In this document: piece by piece, positions 1 to 11,007 of the stretch | Position numbering within the stretch: position 1 is the first letter of the stretch | Layout of the letters: each line of letters starts with the position of its first letter | Source: Lepiota brunneoincarnata | Taxonomy: Eukaryota; Basidiomycota; Agaricomycetes; Agaricales; Agaricaceae | DNA: 64,000 bases | NCBI GenBank assembly: GCA_023014365.1 | Contig: JAEBUN010000005.1 | Coordinates: 1,302,001 to 1,366,000, forward strand | Direction of reading: 5' to 3' | The notes under the pieces: generated by a model | Databases searched by the model: none | What the model was told of the DNA's origin: nothing | The model's input: only the letters and a program-made list of their open reading frames with translations | Made by a program: the position numbers and the translations under genes

Positions 1-1810
1 TGAATCCAAACTCTGACGTTGATATGCTCTAGGCTCTCAAAATTATTGTCCTCTAACATCTGCTTTGAGACGGTAATTGTGTTCCTTATGCCGCCAGGTC
101 CAATGAACTGGCCACCGGTAAAGACGCCATTGATCTCCATCTGCCCATTATTAATTTGGATTGTTTCAGTGGCGATCCAGGTTTGTGGTTTGACAAGAGA
201 CCAAGCCTGTGCAGCCTTGACAAAGGCATACGCATCGAGGGCTCCATAACCATACTTGTAACTGTAGAGCCGACCCGTTGCGGTTTTTTCCCAGTCTTGG
301 TCGTCTGGGTTGACAATGCGCGCAGTTTCGATGCAAAGGTACTGGATATCGCGCCACCCAAGATCCGGACTATTTTTATCTGGGTCAGCGCTGAATGGTC
401 CTGAGGCAGGAAAAGACATACCGGGCCTCCAAAGCCAAAGCGAATACACCTACAGCATTTGGTGCCGCTGCGGATGTGCCACCATGAGTAGTAGCACAAG
501 AATTTTTGCCTTTGTCAGTCGTGACCTAAGCACAACCGTGAGATTCGACAGTTGATGAAGCTGGGTATGTCACTGACAATATGTTGTCCACTGCCAGAAC
601 TATACGCCACGATCATGTTCGCGGCACAGGGTTCCGAGTAGTACGGATGCATGCCTTTATAGTCGATTGCAGCGACGGTAACAGAGTATATACTGTTGGT
701 ATAGCCGTCGAAATTGCATTGGTCGCCTTGAGCAGCTCCGTTACCACTAGCGAAGACGAAGATCGAACCCTTGCCGCCACGACCATTATTGATACCATTG
801 ACCACAGCTTTCTTGATCAGATACCCTGGACCCTCCATGGACTGACCATTGTCAGGTGGACCCCAACTGCAGCTGTAGATGGAAACATTGTGGAAACCAT
901 AGTTGAGGGCAGCCGCCTCATCGACGTCCGAAATGGGTCCAGATAGGATGCGTACACCAGCGACTTTTGAGTCGTAGGCAATGCCGACACCACATACATT
1001 ATTTTTTTGTGCAGCCACTTGACCAGCACAGCGAGTTCCATGGTGATCATCGTAGTTCTTAGGTGTCGGAAGAGCTTGATGGTCGTTGAAATCATATGAA
1101 TCATCGGCATCCTTTGCAAAGTTGAGGAACGGAGAAAGAAGTGAAAGCGAAATATAAGGGCGCACAAAATTTTGAGCAAGATCTTCGCTCGTATAGTCTA
1201 AACCGTCATCCACTAGCGACGAAATTACGCCCTTCCCAGTAAATCCCATCTCCCACACAGGCGTCGCATTCATCATATGCTCCCGAAACTCGTTGTTGAC
1301 AAGATGCCATTGATCGGGGAAGAGGGGATCCTGAATGCCTAGTCTCGAAGCGATGGCACGAGAGGCGGATTCCGAGTCCGAGTCTCCAGGAGGACGCACC
1401 GAAGGTGGAGCACGTTTAACCCTTTGACGTAGCTCTTGCCTGGACAAATATTTGATAGAGGAAATAATTCTGCGCGCATGCTGCGCATCGTTGGAGCGTA
1501 TCGCTAGAGGCAATGCCGCTCTAATACGCAGATCTTCCAGGGTGCTGAGTACTCGATCCGGACGTTCCTCTCTTACCGACAGGTGATTCAAGTGTTTTGG
1601 AATGCGGACAAACCAGTGATGTTCAAGCTCTCCAGCTCTTTCAACCAATTCCACATTGAGTGTTCTGAGGACGTCGTCCAGCGACGCATGGGATGCGTGA
1701 GGGCTATGCTCAAGAACATAGTAGTCGTGTGTGTCGTAGGAACGTTTGGCGGGGAAAGCAAGGGTGTGCTGCAGCAGTAGAGCTAATACGAATGACCAGG
1801 AGAGGCGCAT
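1..1810 (-). CDS. KEX2: Kexin (KEX2-type) subtilisin-like proprotein convertase, 3' end cut by window edge
   Basis: Calcium-dependent serine endoprotease of the late Golgi that cleaves precursors after dibasic sites. The ATG at 1810 opens a signal peptide (hydrophobic residues about 5-19). A pro-region follows and ends in RVKR (residues 130-133), the expected self-cleavage site. The catalytic triad is visible: Asp in VDDGLDY, His in HHGTRCAG, and Ser in HGGTSAAAP (near 469). The oxyanion-hole Asn is in FASGNG. The start of the P domain follows the peptidase domain up to the left edge, so the transmembrane anchor and tail are outside. Two introns can be placed: 1112-1165 (54 bases, in frame, no stop) and 526-577. 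The ATG is divergent from the UNC93-like gene, 252 bases away. Family assignment is very secure; partial only because of the window edge. Confidence 0.96.
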
Positions 1811-2062
1811 GAGCGGGTATGATGGAAGGAACCAAGCCTAATCATTCCAACGGCTACGGGCGGCGGCCAGCTCAGTGGATTAGAGCACTGCCACTAAGTG
1901 ACATGTCCCAATATGGGCTTGATGCCTAATGGACTTCTCCGACTATTTTTACCTGCCGCACCATATGGTCCCTCGCAGGCAAACAGCGCTTATGGACTTC
2001 TTCTAGAAGGCAATGGGGCCCAAAGGCACCTCGGCTCTTTGTCTCCCTTTCGTTGGACAACC

Positions 2063-3930
2063 ATGACTTCCCCAGAGGACATGGCATTGCATAAAGTACA
2101 CTGGTTCAGGAGCACTATCTTTCAGATACTGGTCGTAGGAGGCGTGTTCTTTTGCGTATGTCCTCACCCGCAAGCACTTTTCAGAGACTTACATATCTAT
2201 CTCGCCTCAGGCCCCTGGAATGTACAATGCGCTGAGTTCTTTGGGTGCCGGTGGACTCGCAACTCCTTGGTATGCCAACGCTACTTCTGCAGCAGGGTAT
2301 GGTGAGCTGCCTGTCCCTCGTTACAAAAGTCATCTCCTCACGATCAACGTAGTCTTTATGGCTGTTTTGTGTGTCATTGGTGGTGTCGTTGTTAGCAAGA
2401 TTGGTGTTAGGCTTGCATTGCTTGTAAGTGCACACCCAACACCGCACTGTCACACGCCCAACTGACATCCGGAATAGATCGCAAGTACTGGAGACATCAT
2501 GTAAGATAGGACTGTTCCACCTCAATCAAGCCTTCGCTCATCTTGTATACTATCAGCTATGCAGGCTAGTCTTTATCTGAATTCCAAAAATGGAACTCAG
2601 TGGTTCCTCCTCTTCGGGTCTATCATCTCTGGAATGACTGATGGTCTGATGTATGCTGTTGAAGGTCCGATTATCACAGGTGAGTTCCAAACCTAGGTCC
2701 TTTGTCTATGCAACCCATGAATCATCCACGTTAGCCTATCCTGAGCCACATCGCCGGGGACGCATGCTAGGTCTCTGGGTCTTCATGCGCAATGCCGCTC
2801 CTGTGATTGGCGGCGCTATCATCTTTGGTCTCAATGCCAAACTTGACTCAACTGGTGCCGTTTCCCTCCAGACCTATCTCGTCATCATCGGAATCATGTG
2901 TGCTGGACCCTTTATTGCGCTTCTGTTATCCCCGCCAGAAAAAGTTCAGAGAAAAGATGGCGTCAAGATTGTCTTCAGGACAATGAATTGGGGAAGGACC
3001 ATGTATGAGTGGTACAAAGTCGTCAGCTCACGTAACGTGAGTATCCAATATTCCCCGCTACGAGCACCAAACTCACACTGCGCGGATGCTGGCCTCCACA
3101 GATCCTGTTACTCTGCCCGCTCTTTTTCACTTCGTGGTTCTATGGATCCTACATAGGTAATATTACCCTCCGCCTGACCTCACTACCACTCACTTGTCGT
3201 CAAGGTACTTTACAAACCCAATATTTCAACGTGCGAAGTCGTGCACTTTGTGCCCTTGCCGTACCTTGGGGCGACATTGCTGGTGGCTTCCTCATCGGGT
3301 GGTTCCTTGACCACCCGAGACTCTCGATTAAGCAGCGTGCTCGATGGAGTTTTTTCTTCCTCATGGTGTTGAATCTAGCACTGTGGGTATGGACAGCTAT
3401 CGTCACAAAACAACTTGAAGATCAGCAACCTGTCATCGACTGGACTTCTGGTTCCATGTTCGGAAAGACGTTCTCACTGTTCTTCTTATTCGAGCTGGCG
3501 ACGATGGCTACTCAAACAAGTTTGTACTGGATAATTAGCTACAGTAAGTGCCCTTGGATATTTTCGTGCAGCTGATTTTTGAGATGGGGTTGTACTAGTG
3601 TCGGATGACTTTATCATCTTATCCTATATGACTGTTGAAAGTGCTGGGCAGGCTGTAGCATACAGGTATTAAATCAAGCAACACCACCAACTGGATATCC
3701 ATCGGTTTGAATATTGGCCTTAGTGGGTACCCACTAGCCCCATAAATCGATTTCTAATCCTCGTTACAGTTGTCCTTTCACTTCCCTTCGCTTGGGTGGT
3801 GATTCGAAAAATTGGAGTCGAAGGCTTCGAGAAGATTAATTTCGATAACGATGAGGCATCCTCCGGTGACCTGGAGAAGGTGAAAAGGAAGGAAGGCGAT
3901 AGTACGCCAGACTTTAAGAGTTCACAATAA
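2063..3930 (+). CDS. UNC93-like / MFS-type multi-pass membrane protein
   Basis: Polytopic membrane protein of the UNC93-like (DUF895) branch of the major facilitator superfamily. Substrate is not known, and fungal members are mostly uncharacterised. ATG at 2063 gives MTSPEDMALHKVHWFRST, then a first hydrophobic segment. Exons join cleanly at 2155/2211, 2423/2478 and 2500/2557. Family landmarks include GPGMYNALSSLGAGG, AYPEPHRRGRMLGLW, LLLSPPEKVQRKDG and VRSRALCALAVPWGD. The last exon starts at 3770 and ends in a short acidic/basic cytoplasmic tail. About ten to eleven hydrophobic helices are visible. Just after the splice at 2557 the reading frame fails unless one G of the pair at 2564-2565 is ignored; then YAASLYLN continues normally. 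I take this as a sequence error. Confidence 0.88.
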
Positions 3931-5615
3931 CGAGCCGCAGCAGAGCCGCAATCAGCGAAGTAACAATAGAAAGTTTTTTCGTATGCTCTCCATTCGGGCG
4001 ATTTCCTGCCACACCGAGAAAACCAAAAACGTTAGTCTGAGTCCCAAACTCTCTAGAGAAATGCAACTCATAGGTATTACGTCTTGAGCTGACTCGGAAC
4101 AAATGAACTAAGCATGCATGTATAGCTCATTAGGTAATCTCAGGGTCCGCGAATGGTGCCGACGCTTACCATATAAAGAAACCCTCTACATTGTTTCTAG
4201 ATGGCTTGTGGGTCCATGTCCAATGTACCACAATTGTAGAGTAATTTGTAGAAAGTCCTATGGACACGCGGAGTAGGTGAGTTTAGAGTGGGAAAATACA
4301 GGGACCCGCCGCAAATGCACGAGGGTTCATCTCTGTGATTCCAATAAAACACACACACTCGAGTTGAAGTATAAAGAGAGGTGCTTGTGTGCCGTCAAAC
4401 CCAAAATTCGAATACCTTTTAGGGCTCGCCTAACCTCGCTCTTTCTGCAGTCTCCGCGCGTCCGCTAAACAACATGCCCAGCAACTCTGTTCGGCTTTAT
4501 GAAGCGTTCAGTGTTTCAACCACCGGTTCGCCAATAATGGTCCGTTGGTCCCGCGTCGTGCTGATGGCGATGATGGCACTATCAGAGCCTTCAAGCCCGG
4601 GTAAGTATTCTGGATGCTGCGTGCGTCCCAGGTTGACCGACGTTGTATGTATACAGAATGAACCTCCACGAGGACCCTTAAGAAGGAACCTTGCCACAGC
4701 CCTCGTTCGAGCTGCCAGGGCCGAAGAAAGAAGACGTATGATTGAGTTGCAGAATAATAGCCGTCTATGAGAGTAAACTCTCTACCAGACTGTTTGCGAG
4801 AGGCGATTCGACAAGTTCTTGAGGATCCTGCAGCTCCCTGGGGGCACAAAGTGCATTTTTGTACCCACCAAAAGCCTTTGACAAGCATGTTCATATTCCG
4901 ATGAGATCGAGGCACCTATGGAGGATGCAATTCTGACAGCTAGCCTTTCCAAACACCTCCCCCGAGCTTGCGCTCAAGAAGATTGCTCTTCTCTGAGCAA
5001 AGTTCGAGGTCATGCGGCGGCAGCGTGGGTTGAATTTAAGGTGTAGCCAATGTATGTATGCTGCAACACCTACAGTATTCCCCAATCGCATATTATAGGT
5101 TTTTCGCTCATAGCATAGCTAATATATGCATGCACCTGACGCAAATTAGGGAGTGGGTGAGCAAAGACAGGACTCGGATATATACGGCGTTGCATGGAAC
5201 AAACCGTGATGTCATCCCCTCTGCGACTCTGAGCGACTCATCGGTGACGCTCTTGCCGGCCGCTTCTAGTCACTCTGTTCGTGAGAGACGTTTTGGCAAA
5301 TTCTCCAGAACGCTGCGGCTGCCTCAGGGCGTCAAGGTCTGCAGCCCGTTTTGTGGTCCTTCACGTTCCGATTTAGGGATTATCTGATCATCGCAATGAC
5401 TTTACTGAAGGTCCTCGACTCGTCAATATTGGGATTTGCATTATAATATCGTCATGTGGCATAGTCTGTTCAACAGCACTAAGATTAGACAACAGGGCTA
5501 TACCTTCTTGGCTGAACTACTTAAACAGCCTGACAGGAGGCTCGACACCCCGTCGATCCCTCCCTCCTTTATACTTTATCTCTAGTACCATCAAGTCCCT
5601 TCTCTCCTCGCATTT
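3931..5615. other. Intergenic region, no convincing gene
   Basis: About 1.7 kb between the UNC93-like gene and the DUF6699 gene. The only candidate is an ATG ORF at 4474-4770 (98 codons, plus), whose last third is Arg/Glu-rich. A good intron signal (GTAAGT at 4601 to CAG at 4656) sits inside it, but removing that intron breaks the frame of the Arg-rich part. It could be the remains of a small gene or chance. The rest has short ORFs on both strands with no recognisable content. A TATA-like stretch lies near 5568-5580, upstream of the DUF6699 start. Confidence 0.4.
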
Positions 5616-6591
5616 ATGTTTTCAGGAGGGTTCCCCAGCCCCAAAGCACAAGCGGGTCTGTACGATGCGGGTCGTCGTTTCACTAAAGTCGATGTAGACC
5701 CGCCCGCCAAAACACTCCCGCCATACCACTCGCACCCGCAACATAAGTACGGGGGTCCAGTCTATTTTCCGGGATACTTTTCTTACACATCCACCAATTC
5801 ATCATCATCGGGGTATGGATATGAGGCCTCCGTAACCTGCGAGGCAGCGCATAAACCCCGAGTTAGCGCTGAACAAAGAAAACACGCCCTTTACTCACAA
5901 CCCTCCACTGGTTCGCCTACTAGCCCCTTTGCAGCAAGCGGATCCCAGTATGGCAGCTCCCCGACTTCAATTTTCCATCCGCTAGGGCTATCAGCATTAT
6001 CATGCGCCGGGTGTCCCTCTGCACAGTATCCGTCCGAACTCAAATTACATTCTCACCTAAGGTTCAGCTTGAAGAGCAGATGGACTACAACTGCCAGGCC
6101 AGGACTAGTTTGGGATATCATACTTCCACCCCAAGTATCAAGGGTGGTCACTGTGCGAAATATTGTCGTGGAGCCCGACTTGGGAGCTCCTGCAATGGAA
6201 CCTGCACCCGAGCGGCTCGAGCTGTGGACCTGGTCATGCGATTTTGGCCTGCTATATGCGCAAGTGGGGGCCTGTGGTCGTCAAGCAGTCGGATCCAACG
6301 GTAGAGGCTGTTTTGGGGGCCATATATGACTACTTGCACACGACACTATCGCAGAATGACCTACAGCTGGTTCGCTCCAGCTCAGAAAACGCTGGACTTT
6401 TGGAAATGGCTCGTGAGGAGCGAGCTAGGGATGGTTTCGAATTATACGACGTCACGATCAAAGGTCCCTTCAGGAGATCTGATGTTGTTGGTGGCCACCG
6501 TCGGTTCCAGGGCATTCGGGCAGTCAAGCTGGAAGACGGGAGTCATCGGTTATTTTTCAACCTTGGCCCTGGGCCTGTCCCTCGTTATTGA
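5616..6591 (+). CDS. DUF6699 domain protein
   Basis: Agaricomycete-type protein of unknown function carrying a C-terminal DUF6699 domain. ATG at 5616. Residues 1-140 are low complexity, rich in Ser, Pro, Gly and Tyr, and probably disordered. The domain begins around LKLHSHLRF and LVWDIILPP and continues with PTVEAVLGAIYDYLH. It finishes with FRRSDVVGGHRRFQGIRAV, the usual GxxRxDxLxxxxxFxGl type of ending. The first part is in one frame and the second (from about 6246) in the next. A one-base excess in TTTT at 6242-6245 would restore continuity. Without it the first frame runs to a stop at about 6329. No intron with good signals explains the shift, so I infer a sequence error or a recent frameshift. 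Confidence 0.72.
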
Positions 6592-6978
6592 GATGTCGAA
6601 CGGCAGTATATCCAACACTTACAATCGCCATTTCAGCTCGGATTGGAGTTTACGCTCTCAAGGTCTTCTTATTTTCCTGGATTCCTTAGCAAACAGGTTC
6701 CTATTTGATGCGGAATTTCATTTTGTCCATACGCATTTTTCAAGATTTGCTCTGTACGATATCAAATTACATATCTATTCCTTTCTACCCGTGTCGGTTC
6801 GGTGGTGAAAGACCTGCGGGGCTGTTACGCAGAGGCACTACACTGTACAAGTCGTAGCCCTAGATGAATCTTATCTTTTATCTGATGGTTTTGTAACCAC
6901 GTGCGGGCTTTTGTGGGTAAAAGAGATATGTATGTTATGTAATTACCTGATCGCTGGACCTCCACCGCGTCTTGGGAT
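6592..6978. other. Intergenic, nothing recognised
   Basis: About 390 bases between the DUF6699 gene and NMT1. It is AT-richer than the flanking genes and presumably holds the 3' UTR of the first gene and the promoter of the second. An ORF in the third frame (to 6808) overlaps the end of the DUF6699 gene but has no family features. Confidence 0.4.
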
Positions 6979-9057
6979 ATGACGCCGGCAGGGGAATCAA
7001 AGGAGCTACCACTTACTTCTCAGCTTGCTCAGGAACACGAGGAGGAACAAACAGACTCCGAAAATGAAGTCACACGAATTGCTCCAAGCCCTGGCGCCTC
7101 GGGCAAGAAGAAAAAGAAGAAGTCCAAGGTATCCAAAGCTCTCAATGCGCTAAAGGGAAAATCAGAAATCCCGGATGAAATCGTGAATGAGGTTCTGGAC
7201 GAAATCAAGGCTGAGGGCGGTGTACCCCCGGAGGACTTGACCACAGAGAATATCAGGGAGGCGCTGGAACAGCTCAAGATTATGGATGTTGTACAGGGGA
7301 AGGCCGGGATCGGGGGTTTGAACAAGAAGGACATGGGAGAGCATAAGGTTTATTCGTTGCTGTTGAGGGGTTGGTGTGCTAATGCGGTTTTTGTTTTAGT
7401 TTTGGGAAACGCAACCAGTGCCACAGCCAGGTCTGTACATCCCCCTGCTCCACAATACGAACTATATCTTGATTTATGAGCATTGGACCCACAGGAGAAG
7501 GACCTCCAATCGACGATGGTTACATAGAACCGTCAAAACCGAGTGAGGGGGTCCGGCGGGAACCCTACCCGCTTCACAAGGATTTTGAATGGTGTTTTGT
7601 GGATATCAGTGAAGCCAAGCAGGTGAGTTGCACTCTATCTCTAAGTGTTCTCGAGTCAACTGTTTTCCAGTGTAAAGAGATTTACGATCTGCTATCAGCG
7701 AACTATGTAGAGGATGACCAGGCAAGCTTTAGATTCCAATATAGCGCCGAATTCCTCAGATGGTGCGAAGATCTGTCACGCCGCCACGCTTTAGCCATTG
7801 AACAATGACTATGACACAGGGCTCTCATGCCTCCGGGCTACCACAAGGAATGGCATATCGGTGTCCGCGTAGTCGCAACCAAGAAACTCGTAGCGTTCAT
7901 CTCTGGTGTCCCAATGTCCCTTCGGGTTCGTAAAAAGCACGTAATCCCAATTCCCTGATCCCCCTAAAATGCTCTGCTCACCTTTAAGTTCAGTGTGATC
8001 AGCGTCACGGAAATCAACTACCTCTGTGTGCATAAACGCTTGCGCTCGAAACGATTGGCGCCCGTGCTGATTAAAGAAGTTACTCGTCAATGTCACCTTA
8101 AGGGCATCTTTCAAGCCTATATACACTGCTGGAGTCGTCATCCCCACACCGGTATCTGTGTGCAGGTTCGCTAAGTCTCAGTATTCTTCTATCTCGTTTC
8201 TCATCACCTCCCACCATCTACAAAGGTATCACCACCGTTCGCTCAACATCCCAAAACTAGTCGACATTGGTTTCTGCTACGTTCCCCGCAATATGACCTT
8301 GGCTCGGATGATCCGCTTGAACCAAGTTCCCCCGTCAAAGGTGCTGGTAGGGCTGCGCGAAATGGAAGAAACAGATGTACTTCAAGTCGCCAGTCTCTTC
8401 ACGAAGTATCTGAAACGATTCGACTTGACGCCGATTTACGACGTGGAGGAGGTCCGGCATCATTTCTTGAGCGGAAAGGGACGTGGGAACATTGGTACTG
8501 GTGGTGCAGGTCGGCGGGAGGGTCAGGTAACATGGACCTATGTGGTTGAGGTGGGCATTTCTCGCTTGGATATATTTTTTGTGTTATCAAACGCTTCCAT
8601 TCGCGCAGGATCCCGAGTCACATCAACTCACCGACTTTTTCTCTTTCTATTCCCTCTCATCCACGGTGATAGGCAACAAAAAGCATCCAGCGCTAGAGGC
8701 AGCGTACCTCTATTATTATGCTACGAATGCCGCGTTTGAGCCGGGTGCGGAGGCGGATGGCAAACTGAAACGTCGGTTGCATGCATTGGTCAGCGATGCA
8801 TTGGTCGTCGCTTATGATGCTAAATTCGATGTTTTTAATGCACTGACTTTGATGGATAATGTTTCGTTCCTCCAGGATCTCAAGGTATAGTTCGAATCGT
8901 GTGTTCTTCTGTCATGAAATTAAGGTTTTTACAGTTTGGGCCTGGTGATGGTTTCTTGAATTTTTACCTTTACAACTGGAGGACAGCACGATTGGCCGGC
9001 ATGAACCAGGAGGGCGATGTACCAGCGGGAAAAGGCATCGGTATTGTTATGCTTTGA
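6979..9057 (+). CDS. NMT1: Glycylpeptide N-tetradecanoyltransferase (N-myristoyltransferase)
   Basis: Cytosolic enzyme that transfers myristate from myristoyl-CoA to N-terminal glycine of proteins such as Arf and G-alpha subunits; essential in fungi. ATG at 6979 gives a Glu-rich N-terminus, then a lysine block ([14 protein letters not shown]), as in other NMTs where it helps ribosome binding. The core is spread over several exons: [27 protein letters not shown] and [12 protein letters not shown]. Both family signatures are present: EINYLCVHK starting at 8010, and KFGPGDG across the intron 8885-8934. The protein ends in ML, matching the family, where the C-terminal carboxylate acts as catalytic base. 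Length (about 550 residues) is normal for fungi. It converges with UFD1, with 111 bases between stops. Confidence 0.97.
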
Positions 9058-9168
9058 GTTTTGGTTATGGGGGTGCAGTTTCGGGTACATTCGTGGCAGA
9101 GATATAGTACATCTGTTGATAGCCGCCATCCAAGGAACGTCTAGACGAAACTCATACGAGGCTGATAT

Positions 9169-10848
9169 CTACTCATCGTCACTGATCATGATTACATCGT
9201 CATCATCGTCAACGCCGAAATCGGGTGTGGGACTTCGTTTCTTCTCGGGCATCCTCTTGTTACGGTTTGGTGGCCTTGGCACACTTGCACCTCCCACACC
9301 GACTGCTGTGGATTTCGAACCTAAGGCTTGTCCACCATCACCCCACTGGTAAGTATTTATGGTTGCCTCTTGTTTGCCTTTCTCGGGCACTGAGGGCTGT
9401 TGAGAGCCAAGTGTGCGGCCGGTTACGGTTTGGCCTGTACCGCTGAATGTTTGGGGTGGAGACTAGAAAGGATGGATACTCAGTATTGTTCTCTCAATCA
9501 AGGAAGTGAAGACAAGCCTTTGAGCCTGTTTCTGGTGAGCTCGGAGGGGGAGACGGCGGCGTGTATGGCGTGACGTTAAACCCAAAGAATAGTTGACCAA
9601 AGGGTAGGTTCAACGCTGCAGGGACTTTTATTTCCGACTCTAGCATATCATTGTTAACGATACGTGGTTTGCTAAAGAAATGTGATCAATTCGGAGATAT
9701 GATCATAGATAATGGGTGACATACTCGGTGCGAACGATTTTGCTCCCTTCCGGTACCTCTTCGGCTTTCCTGTGAGTGATACCCTTTCCTTTTGTCTTTC
9801 TGCCTGATAAAGTCTCGCCTTTCCCTTTGAAGCTCTCCCAATGGTCACCGCCCTTGCTCACGGTCGTCTGGCCTGCGCTCGTCCCGGTAAACCCGCCAGC
9901 CAGCGAGGAGCTGGGTCGTGATGAACCAGGTGAATGAGAATTGAGATCAATCTTGAGTTTTGAAGCCATAGTCGCCGGAGGCGCAGCTTTGGGACGCTCT
10001 GGCTCGACGTATCCAACAGGAGCAGCAAAGTCTACTTCAAGATCGGTGTCAAGGACAATGATCCCTTCTCCTCCCGGTTTGGTTTCCATCACCAAGAGTC
10101 CGAAGATAATTGAGTTGTAGGAAATTTCGATGATATCACCTTGTGTTAACGCCGAAAAGTTGCGCAGCGCTTGCTCAAGCCTTTCGAGTAATCGTGAGCC
10201 TAATGGAATTATGGAGTGCTCTGTGGGACTTACACCGCTTTAGGATCCGAGATCTCCAGAAAATGCACAGTCTGAGCTTGCAACTTGACGAACTTGCCCT
10301 TTGGCAGTTCTGCTCCGGTAATCCGGATGGGATCACCTTCGTTAAGTCGGAGGGTTTTCATCATCCAATATGGTAGATGGACGACGCCTTCCTCTGCGAT
10401 AAACTCCAGCACACCGGCGTGCGTCGATGCGGCGGGATTGGCCGGGTTTCGGAGTTGAAAAGTCCATGGAGAATCGAGGTCAAGACTGGTCAAGCTTGCC
10501 AATGCTGACGGTGGCATAATAACTAGATTGTAGGATAAGTACTGGAGGAAGGAGAAAATGATTAGAGCATCATACTCTTTCCGCCGTAGGAAACGTTGTC
10601 TCGCTGTCGGCCTGGTAGCATGGCTACACTATATGCTTTGAGATAATCATCATATGATCTAGGATTTCTCCCAGTCCTTCCGGGGTCATACGCTGCCGGA
10701 AAACCGCTATGAGAGGGTGAGTGAGCGTTTCGGGAGAGCAGAGTAGGATAACCCACCCGGCAAGCTGGGCAAGGAGGCCGCCAGGACCGTTGGGACCACC
10801 AATCTGGATAGAGAGTGAGCAACCCTTGGGTGTGAACCATGGGCCCAT
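9169..10848 (-). CDS. UFD1: Ubiquitin fusion degradation protein UFD1
   Basis: Ubiquitin-binding cofactor that works with Npl4 and the Cdc48/p97 ATPase in ER-associated and nuclear protein degradation. ATG at 10848 (the codon just upstream is TTG). An intron after a Gly-rich leader leads into YDDYLKAYSVAMLPGR and SYGGKS, then MPPSALASLTSLDL, LPYWMMKTLRL and EGDPIRITGAELPKG, the conserved UFD1 double-psi barrel. The C-terminal half holds a VMETKPGGEGIIVLDTD block and a long Ser/Pro/Thr-rich segment. It ends in a short acidic tail (VDDDDDVIMISDDE). The last intron (near 9440-9530) separates that tail. Its ATG is 159 bases from that of CCT4 on the other strand, so the two probably share a promoter. 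Confidence 0.96.
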
Positions 10849-10952
10849 CAACGCACAAAGTCCATATTCAAAGTGCTAGTTGGTCGTTGGGTCGAGCAGG
10901 GCGGCGGCAGAACAAGTGGGCAGTCACACCCTAATTACGGACGCGTAATCTA

Positions 10953-10966
10953 GTCACGGCTGTGAC
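10953..10966. promoter_or_regulatory. Inverted repeat in the UFD1/CCT4 bidirectional promoter
   Basis: A perfect inverted repeat, GTCAC-ggct-GTGAC, lies in the 159-base gap between the divergent ATGs of UFD1 and CCT4. Its right arm overlaps a TGACGT core (10963-10968), the half-site of CRE/ATF-type bZIP factors. A short ACGCGT palindrome is close by, near 10941. The position suggests a shared upstream element for two proteostasis genes. Function is inferred from place and symmetry only. Confidence 0.35.
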
Positions 10967-11007
10967 GTACAGCCGCAACCGACGCGTCGATTAACTTTCT
11001 TTCGTTC

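Noticed and set aside
4474..4770. Small plus-strand ORF with Arg/Glu-rich end
   Set aside because: A good intron signal lies inside, but splicing it breaks the frame of the Arg-rich part. No homology recognised; left as a comment only.
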